From NCBI GenBank assembly GCA_015179045.1, contig WHUZ01000016.1, forward strand, positions 124,001 to 188,000: DNA of 64,000 nucleotides, in the 5' to 3' direction. The notes below the pieces were generated by a model. That model saw nothing but the letters and a program-made list of their open reading frames with translations, was not told where the DNA came from and did no database searches. Positions 1-13,238 of this stretch are shown here, piece by piece. Position 1 is the stretch's first letter. Each line of letters opens with the position of its first letter. Source of the DNA: Kalaharituber pfeilii. Lineage: Eukaryota; Ascomycota; Pezizomycetes; Pezizales; Pezizaceae. The position numbers and the translations under genes were made by a program.

Positions 1-283
1 CCTAACGCCAAGCACGCTGCTTCAAACAAGCTTTCACCTCAAAGTTAGTGTAAACTAGCCGCCCGTCTATGCTTCCATTTCGGTGTTGGCGTAGGCAGCA
101 CACTCACGGCAGAGGCTAAACTCCCGCCCCATAGTTTTAAATTACCTCGGTTCCATTTGGCCGACACTGGATATTAGCGATATTCCATGAATCAGTGCAT
201 ACATGGACCTCTAGGTATGCTGGATCGCTGCTTTGCACTAAGGATTAGAAAGGTTAGCTAGGTAGTCTGTACTCTACAAGCAA

Positions 284-323
284 GACCCTGCCATGGCGAA
301 CAGCTGCAAGCGGGGGTTACGTG

Positions 324-361
<38 letters not shown>
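284..361 (+). mobile_element. LINE tail B insertion (3' end only)
   Basis: A 3'-end-only LINE copy: the family B tail (CCCTGCCATGG, then AAGCGGGGGTTACGTGA) followed by a run of about 32 A. It is framed by a 13-bp direct repeat ACTCTACAAGCAA at 271-283 and 362-374, the expected TSD of target-primed reverse transcription. No coding sequence remains. Confidence 0.88.
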
Positions 362-366
<5 letters not shown>

Positions 367-374
367 ACAAGCAA

Positions 375-929
375 AGTTGGGTGGTTGGTATGATAGTTTA
401 CATAACTGATCTTACTAGATGAATACTGCGGTTCATGTGATAAATGCGAACATACATTAGTAACCAAAAAAATAAATACTAAAATCAAAGATTCTATGCA
501 TCGAAGTCATGATTCACCTGCGCGTCCAGGCAACTTCCTATCATAGCTCAATATCGCTACTGCAAGCCATGCCAAGCCGGTTGCACATCCGAAAAGCCCT
601 ATCTTTGAGAGTTCAATCTCGAAAGACCCGCACACGTGTGTGGGGGGCTAATTGAGGTGCTTTTTGTGCGACTTTACCGATAAGTAAACACACATGGCGC
701 TGCTTGATGTAACAGCCGACATAACCTCTATCGCTCTCATTCCCCAACCGCAACCACACTACCACCCAATTTCCATGCATCACGCATATTCGGCAATTGA
801 ACTTCGCCCGCCCAAAATTTGCTAATCCACCGGATATGTAGAGAACCTCAGCATGTCAGCCCAGCCGACTCAAATATTCTCCATCGCTTCCAATTTACTT
901 CCGTTACGCTTAAACATAGTCTCGTAACC
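375..929. other. Intergenic stretch, no gene seen
   Basis: Unique-looking sequence with no convincing open frame and no recognisable repeat. It separates two LINE-derived insertions. Confidence 0.4.
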
Positions 930-1570
930 TTTTTTTTTTTTTTTTTTTATATCAGTACTCGCATACCGCCCTAAGGGCTACGACGAGGGTTTTATTATAA
1001 CAGAAATAAAAAACAAGTCAACGTCTAGTTACATGTAGTGCCCGCGAAACTCCTTCATGGTGCGGGTGGCATGCCCGGTATGTCCTACTTCCGTCCCCTC
1101 TCCGATTCATACCGGTCCGACCTTAACCAACGTCCCCCGAGCCTCACCCTCCCAACCTCGGTCTCCTTCTCCAAGTAAACTACCGCCGAGCTGGTTTTCT
1201 TTCCTTCCTCAACCAGCGTGGTCTTCTTCCTCAACCAGCGAATTCCGGTGATCTTTCCCAATTCCTTATTCGCTGCCTCCAACCATTGTCTGACCTTCCC
1301 TAGGTCCTTCCGTAGGGCGATCCCGTGTACTACGACGCCGGTTTTAAGTCTGGTGGTGGCATCGGGGTTGGTTGGTGGGGAGGTGGAGGTGCTCTTGGGG
1401 CGGGGAGAGGGACCTTTGCGTGATGTGGCTGCCAAGTGGCGCTTGCCTCTGCCCTTCCTGGCGGTGGGGGAGGTGAAGCTGTGGTGGGGGCAGCGGGGGT
1501 GCTGCCCACGGTCTCGGAGGTGGCTGCCAAGTGGCGCTGGAAGGCTTCGTCTTGACTCGGCACCAGGCAA
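930..1570 (-). mobile_element. LINE family A gag(ORF1)-plus-tail fragment
   Basis: Minus-strand copy that starts (in plus coordinates) with poly(T) at 930-948 and the reverse complement of tail A (GCGAGTACTGATATAAA side). It continues into the C-terminus of an ORF1/gag-like protein, readable from about 1360 down to 1085 and ending ...YESERGRK. The same ending occurs in the copy at 46576-46938, and a closely similar one at 20714-20944. No reverse transcriptase lies between gag and tail, so this is an internally deleted or chimeric derivative. The 5' limit is approximate because I could not find a TSD. Confidence 0.75.
1085..1570 (-). pseudogene. LINE ORF1 (gag-like) C-terminal fragment
   Basis: Open frame of 161 codons. 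The C-terminal half (TGVVVHGIALRKDLGKV, then GKKTSSAVVYLEKE, then VRLGGRWLRSDRYESERGRK) aligns by eye with the shorter gag fragment at 46576-46782. It resembles the conserved gag segment of fungal Tad1/I-like LINEs, where ORF1 binds nucleic acid. The N-terminal half is proline/serine-rich and carries a direct repeat around CGCCACTTGGCAGCCAC, so the true frame upstream of about codon 70 is uncertain. It is a transposon remnant, not a host gene. Confidence 0.6.
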
Positions 1571-1740
1571 GAACCAATATATATTCGGGACTTATTCCCC
1601 CAGTAGAGAGCCATATCAAGCGAATACGAATACGGATACCCACTGTACTCCCATGAACCCACTCACTCTTCCCTCCCAAGTGAAAACTACCACAGCCACT
1701 CGACTCACCGCCTGCCCCTGCCAACTTTCGCTTCCCCCTT

Positions 1741-3448
<1,708 letters not shown>

Positions 3449-3559
3449 GAGGTGGTGGGAAAGCCGGGAGTGATAACATGGAGGGTTGAGGGGGGGAGTG
3501 GGGAAGGGGGTACGGCAGCAAGGGAGCTCAAATGGGAATGTTCACGACTCATCTCAAGC

Positions 3560-4211
3560 TTGCAGCTTACGATTGATGATAAATTATAAACAAATTAAAA
3601 GAGAGTCAAAATTCCGCACCTGGTACCCCCCTGATCAAACCGAATGAATCCAATTTCATTTTAATTAAGGTGTGCGATACAGACAAACCCGGTCATATTG
3701 GATAAGGCTGGCGCCGGGAAAATCCTATGCAATATGACAGGTCATCCAGTATGATAGGTTGGAGTGGGGAAATCAATTTTCAAGGTAAATACATGCAATA
3801 ATAGATACCTACATGAATAAGAGACTATACAGGAGCAGAAATAAGAGGTAATACAGGCCTGTTTAAAAACGATGCTTCAGGCTCAAGGAAAGTTATGTAC
3901 TTATCAAGCTGTTGGATGCTTAAATCGATATGGTGTATTATCAAGGCTTTCATACAACATTTGAATCGTCCTGCCTTATTCATACACATGCTTTTGTGCA
4001 TTGCAGTAGGTTCAATGAGTGCGAATGTTGATTCCTCCGTAATCTGCTGCGAATGTGCTTACGCGCATACACCACCTAATGCATCTCACAAAACCAGCGC
4101 ACGTTAATTAGCAGAAGTGAGATTATTACGAACACCAATGTCTGCGGCTTTCCTTACGTATAACCACGTTCCGAAATTTTCTTTCAACAACAGGTCGGTT
4201 ATTTATTGTTC
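3560..4211. other. Intergenic, degenerate repeats
   Basis: No gene. Around 3685-3760 are words such as CATATTGGATAAGG and AGTATGATAGGTT that recur near 7390, 7600 and 36950-37100. They look like worn ends of the CAGTY-GAACCT-type TIR family, too degraded to delimit an element. Confidence 0.35.
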
Positions 4212-4213
4212 TA

Positions 4214-4890
4214 TGGTTGGGGACATCTGTACGCGGAGTAAATTGCACCCCAACTTCAACGCTCTAAAGCGCAACTAAAATAATTAGATAAAATTAGTTT
4301 CGTGTCGTAATATGATAGATCAGACAATGAAGAATAAAGTTACGAAGCGATATCTATTTATTTGATTTTTTGTTATAGTGTTTCATAGAGTTAAAGATCA
4401 GGAATTTTATATGGAGAGGGGTCCTAAATGTCGCCCTTTAGTAATCACCAAATATAGTATAGTATATAGTAGTCTAGCTACAAATGGAAGCAGCTAACTA
4501 AAAATGGAATAGAACATGTACTCGAGTACTAGTACATCTCTTATGCAATACCCCTTTACTACTTGGTTTTATGTTGTGTGCGACTAATGCAATAGATATA
4601 TGCAAGTTGACAGCTAGGTAGAGTGTGACAGTGTGATCGGGCGGTAGAAGCAGCAACAGTAGTGCGAGCAGTAGCAGCAGTGCGAGCAGTAGCAGCAGTG
4701 CGGGCAGTGGGATTTGTAGAGTGGTAGAAGCGGTAGAGCTCTGGGAGCACGATGGAGCGGTGGAGGTGGGAAGAATACCTTCAAACTCGCTGCATACTAT
4801 CGGGCAGAACGTGCATGTACCCATGTAAATGGAGTGCTTAGTCATCGAACCAAATGTCGCCCCTACTCCGCGTACAGATGTCCCCAACCA
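4214..4890. mobile_element. MITE, 677 bp, 27-bp perfect TIR, TA target
   Basis: The two ends are inverted copies starting TGGTTGGGGACATCTGTACG and identical for about 27 bp. They are bordered by TA at 4212-4213 and 4891-4892, the Tc1/mariner/pogo target signature. There is no transposase inside. The interior holds a 21-bp minisatellite (about 4645-4715, AGCAGTAGCAGCAGTGCG type). Perfect TIRs suggest a recent insertion. Confidence 0.88.
4645..4715. repeat. 21-bp minisatellite inside the MITE
   Basis: About three copies of a GCGAGCAGTAGCAGCAGT-like unit. Its antisense reading gives an Ala/Leu-rich open frame that is not a gene. Confidence 0.7.
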
Positions 4891-4892
4891 TA

Positions 4893-5172
4893 TTTCGTCG
4901 ATGCTAATACACAAACAGATGACTTTATAGAAAGATTGGGTCCATGCACTCGAGCACTGATTACTGGAGCTGCAGGAACTGGGTCATTAGAGACTACTAT
5001 GAGAACAGGGACCTTCGTCTGTAACGGACCCAAGAGCCAGTCGGATATATCCAGGAGCAGCTCTTGTTCCTCTATCCGGGACTCAGACTCCAATGAGAGT
5101 GACGATGAGGAAAGTATTCAAGGGATCAACACGGCTCGCAAAATAGTACTGAAAAGAAACAAGTGCAGTTAG
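4893..5172 (+). other. Possible gene fragment truncated by the MITE
   Basis: An open frame runs out of the MITE into flanking DNA and ends at 5172 (...DSDSNESDDEESIQGIN...KRNKCS). The part outside the MITE is acidic and serine-rich with a basic end, and could be the last exon of a host gene. The frame has no start of its own and I recognise no domain. A second plausible reading continues at 5286-5585. Both could be chance. Confidence 0.25.
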
Positions 5173-5599
5173 TGTTGCTCCTTAGTCCCTTTCATTGACA
5201 AGGTTCTATTTAAGATAACATTCAGGGAACAGATCCTCTGAACAGCGTCAGTTATACTAGGTCGTAGCATGTATTCACATATTGCATGCGGCCAACATTT
5301 ACAAAAGACCCGTTCAAATTGCAGTTACTACAGCCAAATCAAGCGTCAACCATCCTCAGGTATTCCTCACACGCGGAATATCCCGAGAGCTATCAGCTCT
5401 TCAGCCACCACTCTCTCCCCCGAGGCGACAGCTCTCTACCCCATTGCCAACATGCTCCACACTCAGTAGAGAATCTATTACATCGACTCCAAGATTCTGC
5501 AAACATTGAACCTTCTATTGCTGCTGTCTTTCCCAAAAAGTTATATCGCCAATATTACCCTATTTTAACAATTTTGGTACGCTAATCTAAGATGTGGAA

Positions 5600-8336
5600 T
5601 AGGTGTCCACACGTACCTAGACGCTTTGTAGTTAATTTGAAGTTTAATAATTAAGACCCCGAAATTTTGGGAAGTCAGCATCTAGTCACCAGGAAATGCG
5701 TAATTCCTGATGACTTACGTTATGTAACTACGGCAACCGTAAGTGATTTTTCCCCGGTTGCCAGGAGTCAGTACCATCTACATCACAAATTTGTGCGTTC
5801 GCTGATTCCGATATATGGCTGCTATCATCGGGTGCTGTGATCTAATTTCTGGGATAGTTAAATTCTCGCAGCTCTGACATGAACCAATATGGTGGATTGA
5901 TCGCAGCGGCGGTTTTGAAGGGGCGCTCTAGCCGTCGTGAGTAGTCTTTCAATCATATACAGCAATCTCTCTGATTACAACAATTGTGCTTTGGTTTAGT
6001 CTATAGTATGTGCGAGGGTCGTGGTGGTAATCCGAACGAGCAATGGAAAAGCACACATATCGATGCTGGTTAGATTTCGGAGGTGATTCAACTGTTTGCT
6101 GCATTGAGCTGAGGTGATTGGAGAGTAGAGAATGGTTCCACTTAAGTGAAATGACTGAGAACTATCGCCTACTATTGTCCTACTTGCGGTTTCCCGAATG
6201 GCCCAGGTGCTTTCTTTACTCTTGCATGACAAGTAACACGGGCGATAACTAATGTAGTTAGAATTTGACGGTTGATTTCACGGCGCATAAGCCACCTCCT
6301 GCGACCTTCAGCTGTGTTCTGGCATCAGTGGAGATAGTGGGTTAAGGTGTTTTAGCTGCGTTTACGATAGGAAAGGCTAGGCGGCACGAATACCAGGGTG
6401 GATGTCATAATTTTCTGAACATCAGTCTGTGGCCTGTCTAGTTCCTTTGAACTTCCTTTTTGATTTTTCGATTCTCTACCTTCCCTTTACTTCTCTACCC
6501 CGATTGTTCATTATTTGGTTGTTACTCAGGTATGTGCGCTGTGTAATTTATCTGTATCTGAATGCAATAAGGGTAGCACAAGATCAATGCGGCTGAGTTG
6601 CAGAAACGTGCAGCATGCGATATCTGCTTTTTTCTTTTCTTTTTTTTTTTTTTAGCTATCTTTACTCGCGTGCCGCCCTAGGGGCTATGGCGCTATCTGC
6701 TTATCGCAATGTGCGGGGTTGACAGACAACCCAGAGTTTCTATCCACGAATAGCAAGGATTCATACACGGTATCTAGCAGATGCAGGTTATTCCAACACC
6801 TTACTCACTGAACGAGCAGCTCTTAGAGACGCATGTCTTACATGCCACTCATTTCTCGGTGATCAGGTAGTGACCAAGAACCCAGGCCATTCGCGGAGCA
6901 TTGCTCCAATGGTCGCAGGTTAAGATGTGATCAGAGTAGTATTTGTTGGTTTCTACTCATTTGATTTAATAATAGTTTAATTTCTGTTGACTATTTCCTG
7001 TCACACTAATTTTTCGTAGAAAGTTCACCACCCATGGTGCAGTAGGGAGGGTCACAACCACCCTTCAGTAAGCATACAAACTTATCCTTCTTTGTAATAC
7101 AAATCCTCTAGTCCCGCTCAATTCTCCGGTCTGACTTGGACAATTTCCCTTTTTCGTCTTTTCTTAGTGCATAATCCGTACGTCACTTTCGGAATTTCGG
7201 TGACGCTCAGAAGTGTTCTAACTACCTTAACGTGTCATATCCAGACAGTTCCTAGCATGCATGCAGATGTTATACTTCAAGCTCTTACAAGTTCACTTCG
7301 CCGTATCTTATATGTTTTACATGTTAGCACTTATGCACCTAGATACTCTCCGCTCCAGCGGTATCGGATAATTTTCCTCTCTCCGTCGATATCCAATATG
7401 ATAGGTTCAACTGTACAGGGCGTCTTATGATACACATATTTACCTATGCAAAGCTGTATTCAGGCTTATCAGCATAGCGAGAGCTTCAGGAGTAGTTCAA
7501 CCTTGCTTTCATGTTCATCTACTGTACTTGGTTAATTGACTGAACTCCACTCTTCCCGTAGTGGATATGCCGCTCATTGAAGGAACCACTCATGGCCCGT
7601 CCTATCCAATAAGACAGATTTGACTGTACGTCAGCCACGATATTGTGGTACCACTGCAGCTGAAATCTACTCCACAAAAGCACAGTATTTTGTTACTTCA
7701 GCTTATGTCTCTCAATGTAGCCGAACGGCGCAGGCTTGTACCAGCTGTCCTGCAATCCTAATGTATGCGCTGTGCTGCTAGTTGCGGAATCGCAATCATT
7801 GTCTGTTACCACACGTTGCTGTGGTTCATTGTCTGAGCTAATTATGTTACATGGACTGCGACAGTGACAGTAACAGTATGCTAAATTAGAGGCTATCCAT
7901 CCTATAGTTCAGTGCTCTGAGTAGCGATTTGAGCCTGGTTGCATTGATATGACTGGATATACCCATATATGCATACGCATGCAAGCAAGTTCTGCGAAGA
8001 ATACCAGGTCAGGCGCGCCTGCAAAAGCTGCCCTGTCTCGCCTTGCAACCATAGTTTGGCAATACAGAACAGAGCTGAGCAACCGCAGAGAAAGCATGCA
8101 GGATTTTGCCCAATGGGGCATTGTAGCATGTTGGACACTGCTTCATTGCTACAAATTTGTCCTCGTCAAGACGATTGATCAAGAACCAGTATTTCAGACC
8201 TTAGTGAGCATAAATAGCCCCTCAAACCACCTGTCATAGCTTTTCGGAGTCCAACATACTCAGCTTGCCTACTAAACCACCACCACTCCCATTTCTCTAT
8301 CCTCCTAACGCATAGACCACAACTCATTCCGTGAAC
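5600..8336. other. Gene-poor intergenic region
   Basis: About 2.7 kb without a supportable gene. It contains one tail A insertion (6630-6689) and, near 7388-7413 and 7596-7632, two same-orientation copies of a worn transposon end (…TATCCAATA…GACTGTA). Confidence 0.4.
6630..6689 (-). mobile_element. LINE tail A insertion (3' end only), minus
   Basis: Poly(T)-rich run followed by the reverse complement of tail A (ACTCGCGTGCCGCCCTAGGG). It is framed by a 13-bp TSD with one mismatch: GCGATATCTGCTT at 6617-6629 and GCGCTATCTGCTT at 6690-6702. Confidence 0.8.
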
Positions 8337-8714
8337 ATGGATACTCACTCAGGGATCGAGTCAGACACCGCCGCCTCACGATTTCTCTGGATAATCAACC
8401 CTGCAGAGCATGGTCGCCTGAGCGAGCTTTTGGGGACCGATTTCAAAAACCTTGGGTTTAACGGAGTCTGGATGAACAAACCAAAATGGTCATGCACTAG
8501 TTGCGGGAAGGAGGCTGGCTTCGAAGACTTCGTCGCAACTGCTTTGGCTGACGGTATTCATACGCAACAATTCCTACTTGAGGTGCTCAGGCGACCTAAA
8601 TTAGTCGAAACTCCTCCTGCTCATTACAGCAGTTGCGCCAACTGTGGCACTCAGGCTCTGGAAATGTTGGCATGGTGGACTGATGTTGATTCCGACTGGA
8701 GAGAGTTCAACTAA
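8337..8714 (+). CDS. Hypothetical protein with paired CxxC motifs (125 aa)
   Basis: Open frame from ATG 8337 to TAA 8712-8714, preceded by a pyrimidine-rich leader typical of a fungal 5' UTR. The protein is soluble and mixed in composition, with no signal peptide or membrane segment. Two cysteine pairs, SCTSCGK (about residue 55) and SSCANCGT (about residue 98), are spaced as in a single treble-clef or zinc-ribbon-like site, so metal binding is likely. Tryptophans (FLWII, GVWMNKPKW, LAWW, DSDW) punctuate it, and the tail WWTDVDSDWREFN reads like a folded domain end. I do not recognise the family. It lies alone, with no neighbour nearby to suggest a role. Confidence 0.6.
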   Translation: MDTHSGIESDTAASRFLWIINPAEHGRLSELLGTDFKNLGFNGVWMNKPKWSCTSCGKEAGFEDFVATALADGIHTQQFLLEVLRRPKLVETPPAHYSSCANCGTQALEMLAWWTDVDSDWREFN

Positions 8715-9165
8715 TGCTTTGTGGAAGTACCAGTACAAGTGAGAGTCCATCAAGCACAAGATTTCTGATTTGCAAAATGCTAATAGAAATTTGTCAGTTA
8801 CCATGCAAGCACGTGGTTGCAAAGGATAGGAGAGAGAGAGACATGTGCCAAAGCTCGAAGTAAAGGATGAGATAGCAAAAAGAAAATAACCAAAACAAAC
8901 ACACAAAAATCGCTTGATAGGGAATACATGTATGACTTTTTTTGTGTGTGTGTGTTGCTGCTTTGTTCCTTCTCACATAATCCTACTTATCACTATGGCA
9001 CGGGAATATGTACTTACGTAACTGTTATGAACCATCACATTTTATGTTTGTTATAGTAGCATTCAAATTCCTTTACAAGACGGGGCAACTAGTGTAGTTT
9101 GGAAAGCTGCGCAGAATCGACTTTTGGCTATTGCGAATGCCCAAGTTCATCAAGTCCCATTATAA
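8715..9165. other. Intergenic, no gene
   Basis: Contains short GA (8828-8840) and GT (8943-8955) microsatellites. Nothing else recognisable. Confidence 0.4.
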
Positions 9166-9226
9166 CCCTGCCATAGCGAGTAGCGATAAGTGGGGTTACG
9201 TGATGAAAAGAAAAAAGAAAAAGAAA
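9166..9226 (+). mobile_element. LINE tail B insertion (3' end only)
   Basis: CCCTGCCATAGCG, then AAGTGGGGTTACGTGA, then a degenerate A-rich tail. TSD TCCCATTATAA at 9155-9165 against TCCCATTGTAA at 9227-9237, one mismatch. The eroded poly(A) suggests an older copy than 284-361. Confidence 0.75.
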
Positions 9227-11518
9227 TCCCATTGTAAACCGAAGCCTGGTACGGTAGAGAAAAGTTGCTGTCAGTCGATCGGACCTCTGATTGCACGGTA
9301 CCAAGACATCTAAATACAAGTAGCCCTCCAACAATTCCTCGCCCTTCCCGCTCACTTTTCGATTTCGCGTCTCTGGCCTCGACCCCCCATCCCCTTTTCA
9401 ATAGGTATGGAGAGGACCTGCTACCGGCACAGGGGAAGGTGCAGTGAATTACCCCGTTAGCATCGGTTACATCTGGAGCTTTCATGGACTTCAGTTTTAG
9501 CTCAATAGCAAAAGAATGTGACATGAATTAAAAACATTAAGAAAGAAAAAGAAAAGAGGAAAGAAAGAAAGAAAGAAAGAAAAGCGAAGAGAAAAATCAA
9601 ATTATATTACTAAACACAGCATTCCAATGAGTACGAGCTCACTCCCCGCACCGAACAGGACCGAACACCCATATGTACCTGATTAACCCCGGTGTAGCCT
9701 CCGGTCACTTGTTATTTTAAAAAGGAACCCACCCCCCTTGCTTTGGAATTCGAAGCCGAGCTTGGAGGATTTTCTCCGCCGACACATATTTTATATCCTA
9801 TTCCCTCTCGAGACCTCATCACTCACAAGTTGAATTCACGCTCAACTCAGTCAACCTCCCTCCGCCGACAATATTATAGACTTGGTCCCTCTAAACCTCA
9901 TGTATTCAGATGCCGTTGGTATAAGCTCTCAGATGCCAACAAAAGAGGTATAAGTAATGGAAAAGCAATAAGCGATCGGATATTGGACAAAACGAAAGGA
10001 ATACAGAACCCCCACCCCCTAGCAGAGCTACCAAGGAGTAATTTATGCTAAAGGCGGATATGGTATCGGCGGAGGTGACCAAGCTTAACCCTATAATATC
10101 TTGTTGTGTATGCGTTTATATATTCTTTAGCAACATTAACCCGAGGGGTGAGGCGGCAGCAGGGACAAGGTGAAAGAGGAGCAGGTGAGCAGAGGTGGAC
10201 CAGGCGGAGATGAGAGGGACCGTCAGAGGGGTTGCTGATGAGGAAGAAGGAGATACGGAGGTAGGAGAGGTGGAGAATGGAGCTTTGTCCGTCTGTCGCT
10301 AGTGCTGTCGCTATTGCAGTGGTGCTATCATCCCTATCATGTATTACTTACTATACGATGTAGTTGCGCGGCAGGAGAGGGGGTAGGCGAGGAGACAAGA
10401 GCATTAGAAGCGACCGGAGAGGCTGTGGAAGAGACAGAGAAGGGAGAGGCGAAGGTACAAGAGGCGAAGGGGTTGTTGGAGCAGTTTCCGGAGGTGGGAC
10501 GGCTATCGGAGAGGTTGTTGAGCGGCTACGGTGATACAAGAAGTGGTAGAAGAGGTTGAGATGGTATAAGCGGAGATGAGAGGTGGCAGCGGAGGTGGCA
10601 GTGGAATGCTCTGTGCGAGAGGGGGCGAGCACATGATGAGAGGCTGTTTACTGTCCGAAACCTATTCCTTGATGAACTGGTTTATTTGTTGTCTCCAGTG
10701 ATGGAGATTACAATAAGAGGCCTGAAGACGTATAAATACCTCTTTCTAGCTTTGCGTTTTTTGTTTTCATACAGTGGTGAGAGAAGCGGCGATATTGTGT
10801 CATGTGGATGAGGACAAGCGGCTAAGGGCATTGTTAGATCTAGGGTGCATGTGCCCTGGCCGTATCAGGTAATTTCTTCGAACGGAATGGGCGACTCCGA
10901 AGATATTAGAAGCATTCAGTATCGCTGCATTTCTGAGAAAATTACAAGTCGGTCAGTGTATAGACCAGGCTATGGTTTTGCTTACTGCGACCACCTGCGC
11001 CGCCGAACCGGTCCCAGCTTGATTAACTACTAAAGTACGATACCCGTTCAATAGGTCGTATTATATTATGGTCGCCCTGCTAAGGAAATGAATGGGATAA
11101 CGCGATTCCTCTACGAACTAGCGGTTGAAAAAAAAAAAGCAACTTTATAAATTTACTTTCACTTTAAACTATCGGAACGGAACAGATTCAGGCAGAGCGG
11201 CTTTAATTTCCAGGCTTTGAAATGCTACGGCACGTCTAGGAAATTTAGCTGGTGCTTTCATGATCAAAAATTTATTTCAAAGTTTCCGGAGGTGCAGCGC
11301 GACATTATTATACGCAGCGCTTCCATTGTTAATCCAGTACCCCCGTCTCGTAATTACTGCAGGATCGTTGGGTAGCCTTTCGCATGGGCACAAATAATCA
11401 CTGGATTAAGGTAAGGAAGGCAGAAACATGGACGGTGCAGGTGTCATACAGAGCCGGCAAAGAAAATCATAACCGTCCCCAGATAGCTCTACAGCAGTGA
11501 GTGATATGAAGTAATGGG
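9227..11518. other. Gene-poor region with a purine-rich tract
   Basis: No gene I can support. 9535-9590 is a GAAA microsatellite. 10140-10600 is strongly purine-rich on the plus strand (GAGGNGGAGG-type, with a one-strand purine bias) and reads as low-complexity Glu/Gly/Arg in several frames. The open frame at 9743-10051 contains a short internal duplication around TCCGCCGACA and is not convincing. Confidence 0.4.
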
Positions 11519-11581
11519 TTTTTTTTTTTTTTTTTTTTTCCCTTTCACGTAACCCCGCATACAGCTGTTCGCCATGGCAGG
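11519..11581 (-). mobile_element. LINE tail B insertion (3' end only), minus
   Basis: Poly(T) at 11519-11539, then CCCTTTCACGTAACCCCGCA and ...GCCATGGCAGG, the reverse complement of tail B. The flanks share an imperfect short repeat, GTAATGGGT before and GTAATGAGT after. Confidence 0.75.
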
Positions 11582-11991
11582 ACGTAATGAGTGGGGAAAT
11601 CGGTTGCATGTGAGGGTTACACTTTTTAATCTCCCATATAGGTAGACCACTCTAGTAGAGCGCACCGTAAGGGGCAGTCATGCCGGTACACAATCTAGCA
11701 GTTCGCTGTCGAGCCCTGGAGATTAATTGGGTGAAGGTCTAGATTGTATGCTAACAGCTTCAAATGAATTGGGCGACTTCGCGTCGGCCCAGAGAACCAG
11801 ATTTCGTCATTCCCGTAGCAACCACAAAATCGAAATTTCTCAGACTTTGAGATCCCCTGATTCTCAGATTTGTCTGCAAATAACTTCATCCTTCACCTAG
11901 TCATCGTGACACCAAAAATTTACCGTGGAAGAGCAAATTTGAATGCTACGTTTGCAACCCTTGGACTGGCAGCCAGCACTGCCTAGTTATA

Positions 11992-13238
11992 CTAGCCGAA
12001 AAATAAGTATCCAGACAGGGGATAAATGCATATTATGCGCTATGCAATATCTGGCATAAACTAGGATATTTTCGTATGCTTGGCTATGACACTCAGTGTG
12101 GATAGTGTCCAATTTTATTATTTCGGAAGTATCCGGACAGCTGACAACGAATTTGGAACTTGCAACACCAACAGTCCTATACCTACGTATGAGGACAACG
12201 CAAATAGATGTAAGTCCTTTACTAGGAATATAAAATGGCAATGCAGGCAACTACGATAAGTGCAGGTTTAGGCATTATAATGATCAAAACTTACTATTTT
12301 GATAGTCTGACTACTATTCTGATAAATCCTAAGATTTCGAGACTGCTCTTCAGGGCTTTTTTAGAGACCATTGAAATACTGTTTACGAGGCTATTCGAGC
12401 TCAAACAGCCTCCGAAACAGCCTCCGAAACAGCGCCCGAAACAGCCTCCGAAACAGCCTGGAAAGTAGCCTCTGGAACAACCTCCGGTACGACAGCCTCT
12501 GAACAGCCTCTGGACAGCCTCCGGAACACCCTCTTAAACAGCTGCTCGAACAGCTGCTCGTAGCATGTCAACAGCTACTCAAACAGCATCCAGAATAGCC
12601 TCCGGAACAGCCTCCGGAAGAGCCTCTGGAACAGGCTACAGAAGAGGACTGCAATAGCAGTCAAAACAAGCAGTAGTGACCTACCTCCAGTTGCAGTACT
12701 CTCATCTGCAATTTATTACAACTTCAAGATTTGTAGCTAATGCATATGTGAAGCTCTCATAACTCCATTCTCAATGATGTCAGTGCATGTTGATTTCAGT
12801 ATCTTCATTATTCTAGATATTGTTCTTATTGATAAAATCTTTGCTTGGGCTATTTGGTATGCGAATACCTCAATGTAGGCCAACAATGGCTGTTCTTTTC
12901 CTGGGGGGTTAGTTTAGCACCTACAAGAATATTAGTATCTTACTTAGTATGATAATTGAGTCTTTACCCGGACTTTTTTTGCTTGCCGTCCTTATATCTA
13001 TTACCGTGTTCTTGTATTTATTCTGCTGCTGTATGATAGGGACTCTCCAGAATTGCGGAGAAGACCCAAATTCATTATGTCAGCTGTCCAGATGTCATTA
13101 GGTCAGCTGTCCGGATACTTCTGACATAATAAAAATTGGACGCTTCCAACCATACAAAAATATGCTAGACTATACCAAGAACTACATAGCGCATAATATG
13201 CATTGGTCGCCTGTCCGGATACTTATTTGTTCAGCTAG
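11992..13238. mobile_element. Non-autonomous TA-flanked element, about 170-bp TIR
   Basis: Both ends read CTAGCYGAAMAAATAAGTAT inward and remain recognisably complementary for roughly 170 bp, including an internal AAGTATCCGGACAGCTGAC block. TA dinucleotides sit at 11990-11991 and 13239-13240. No transposase can be read. The centre contains a 12-bp minisatellite. By target site and TIR it is a Tc1/mariner-superfamily derivative. Confidence 0.85.
12404..12645. repeat. 12-bp minisatellite (CAGCCTCCGAAA type)
   Basis: The first units are nearly exact (CAGCCTCCGAAA repeated, read as QPPK in one frame). They drift into CAGCCTCTGGAA and CAGCTGCTCGAA variants downstream. The short open frame 12235-12468 ends in it and is not a gene. 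Confidence 0.85.

Noticed and set aside
930..948. Poly(T) runs as transcription terminators or RNA polymerase III stops
   Set aside because: Each one is the reverse complement of a LINE poly(A) next to a recognised tail; no tRNA or 5S gene with A/B boxes was found nearby.
7388..7632. MITE between the two CAGTY-type ends near 7.4-7.6 kb
   Set aside because: Both ends point the same way, so they cannot be the two termini of one element; they are separate worn ends.
9743..10051. 102-codon open frame as a gene
   Set aside because: It contains an internal DNA duplication, no domain, and no leader or intron signals; probably chance.
12404..12645. CRISPR-like array
   Set aside because: The units are contiguous with no spacers, and the genome is eukaryotic; it is a minisatellite.
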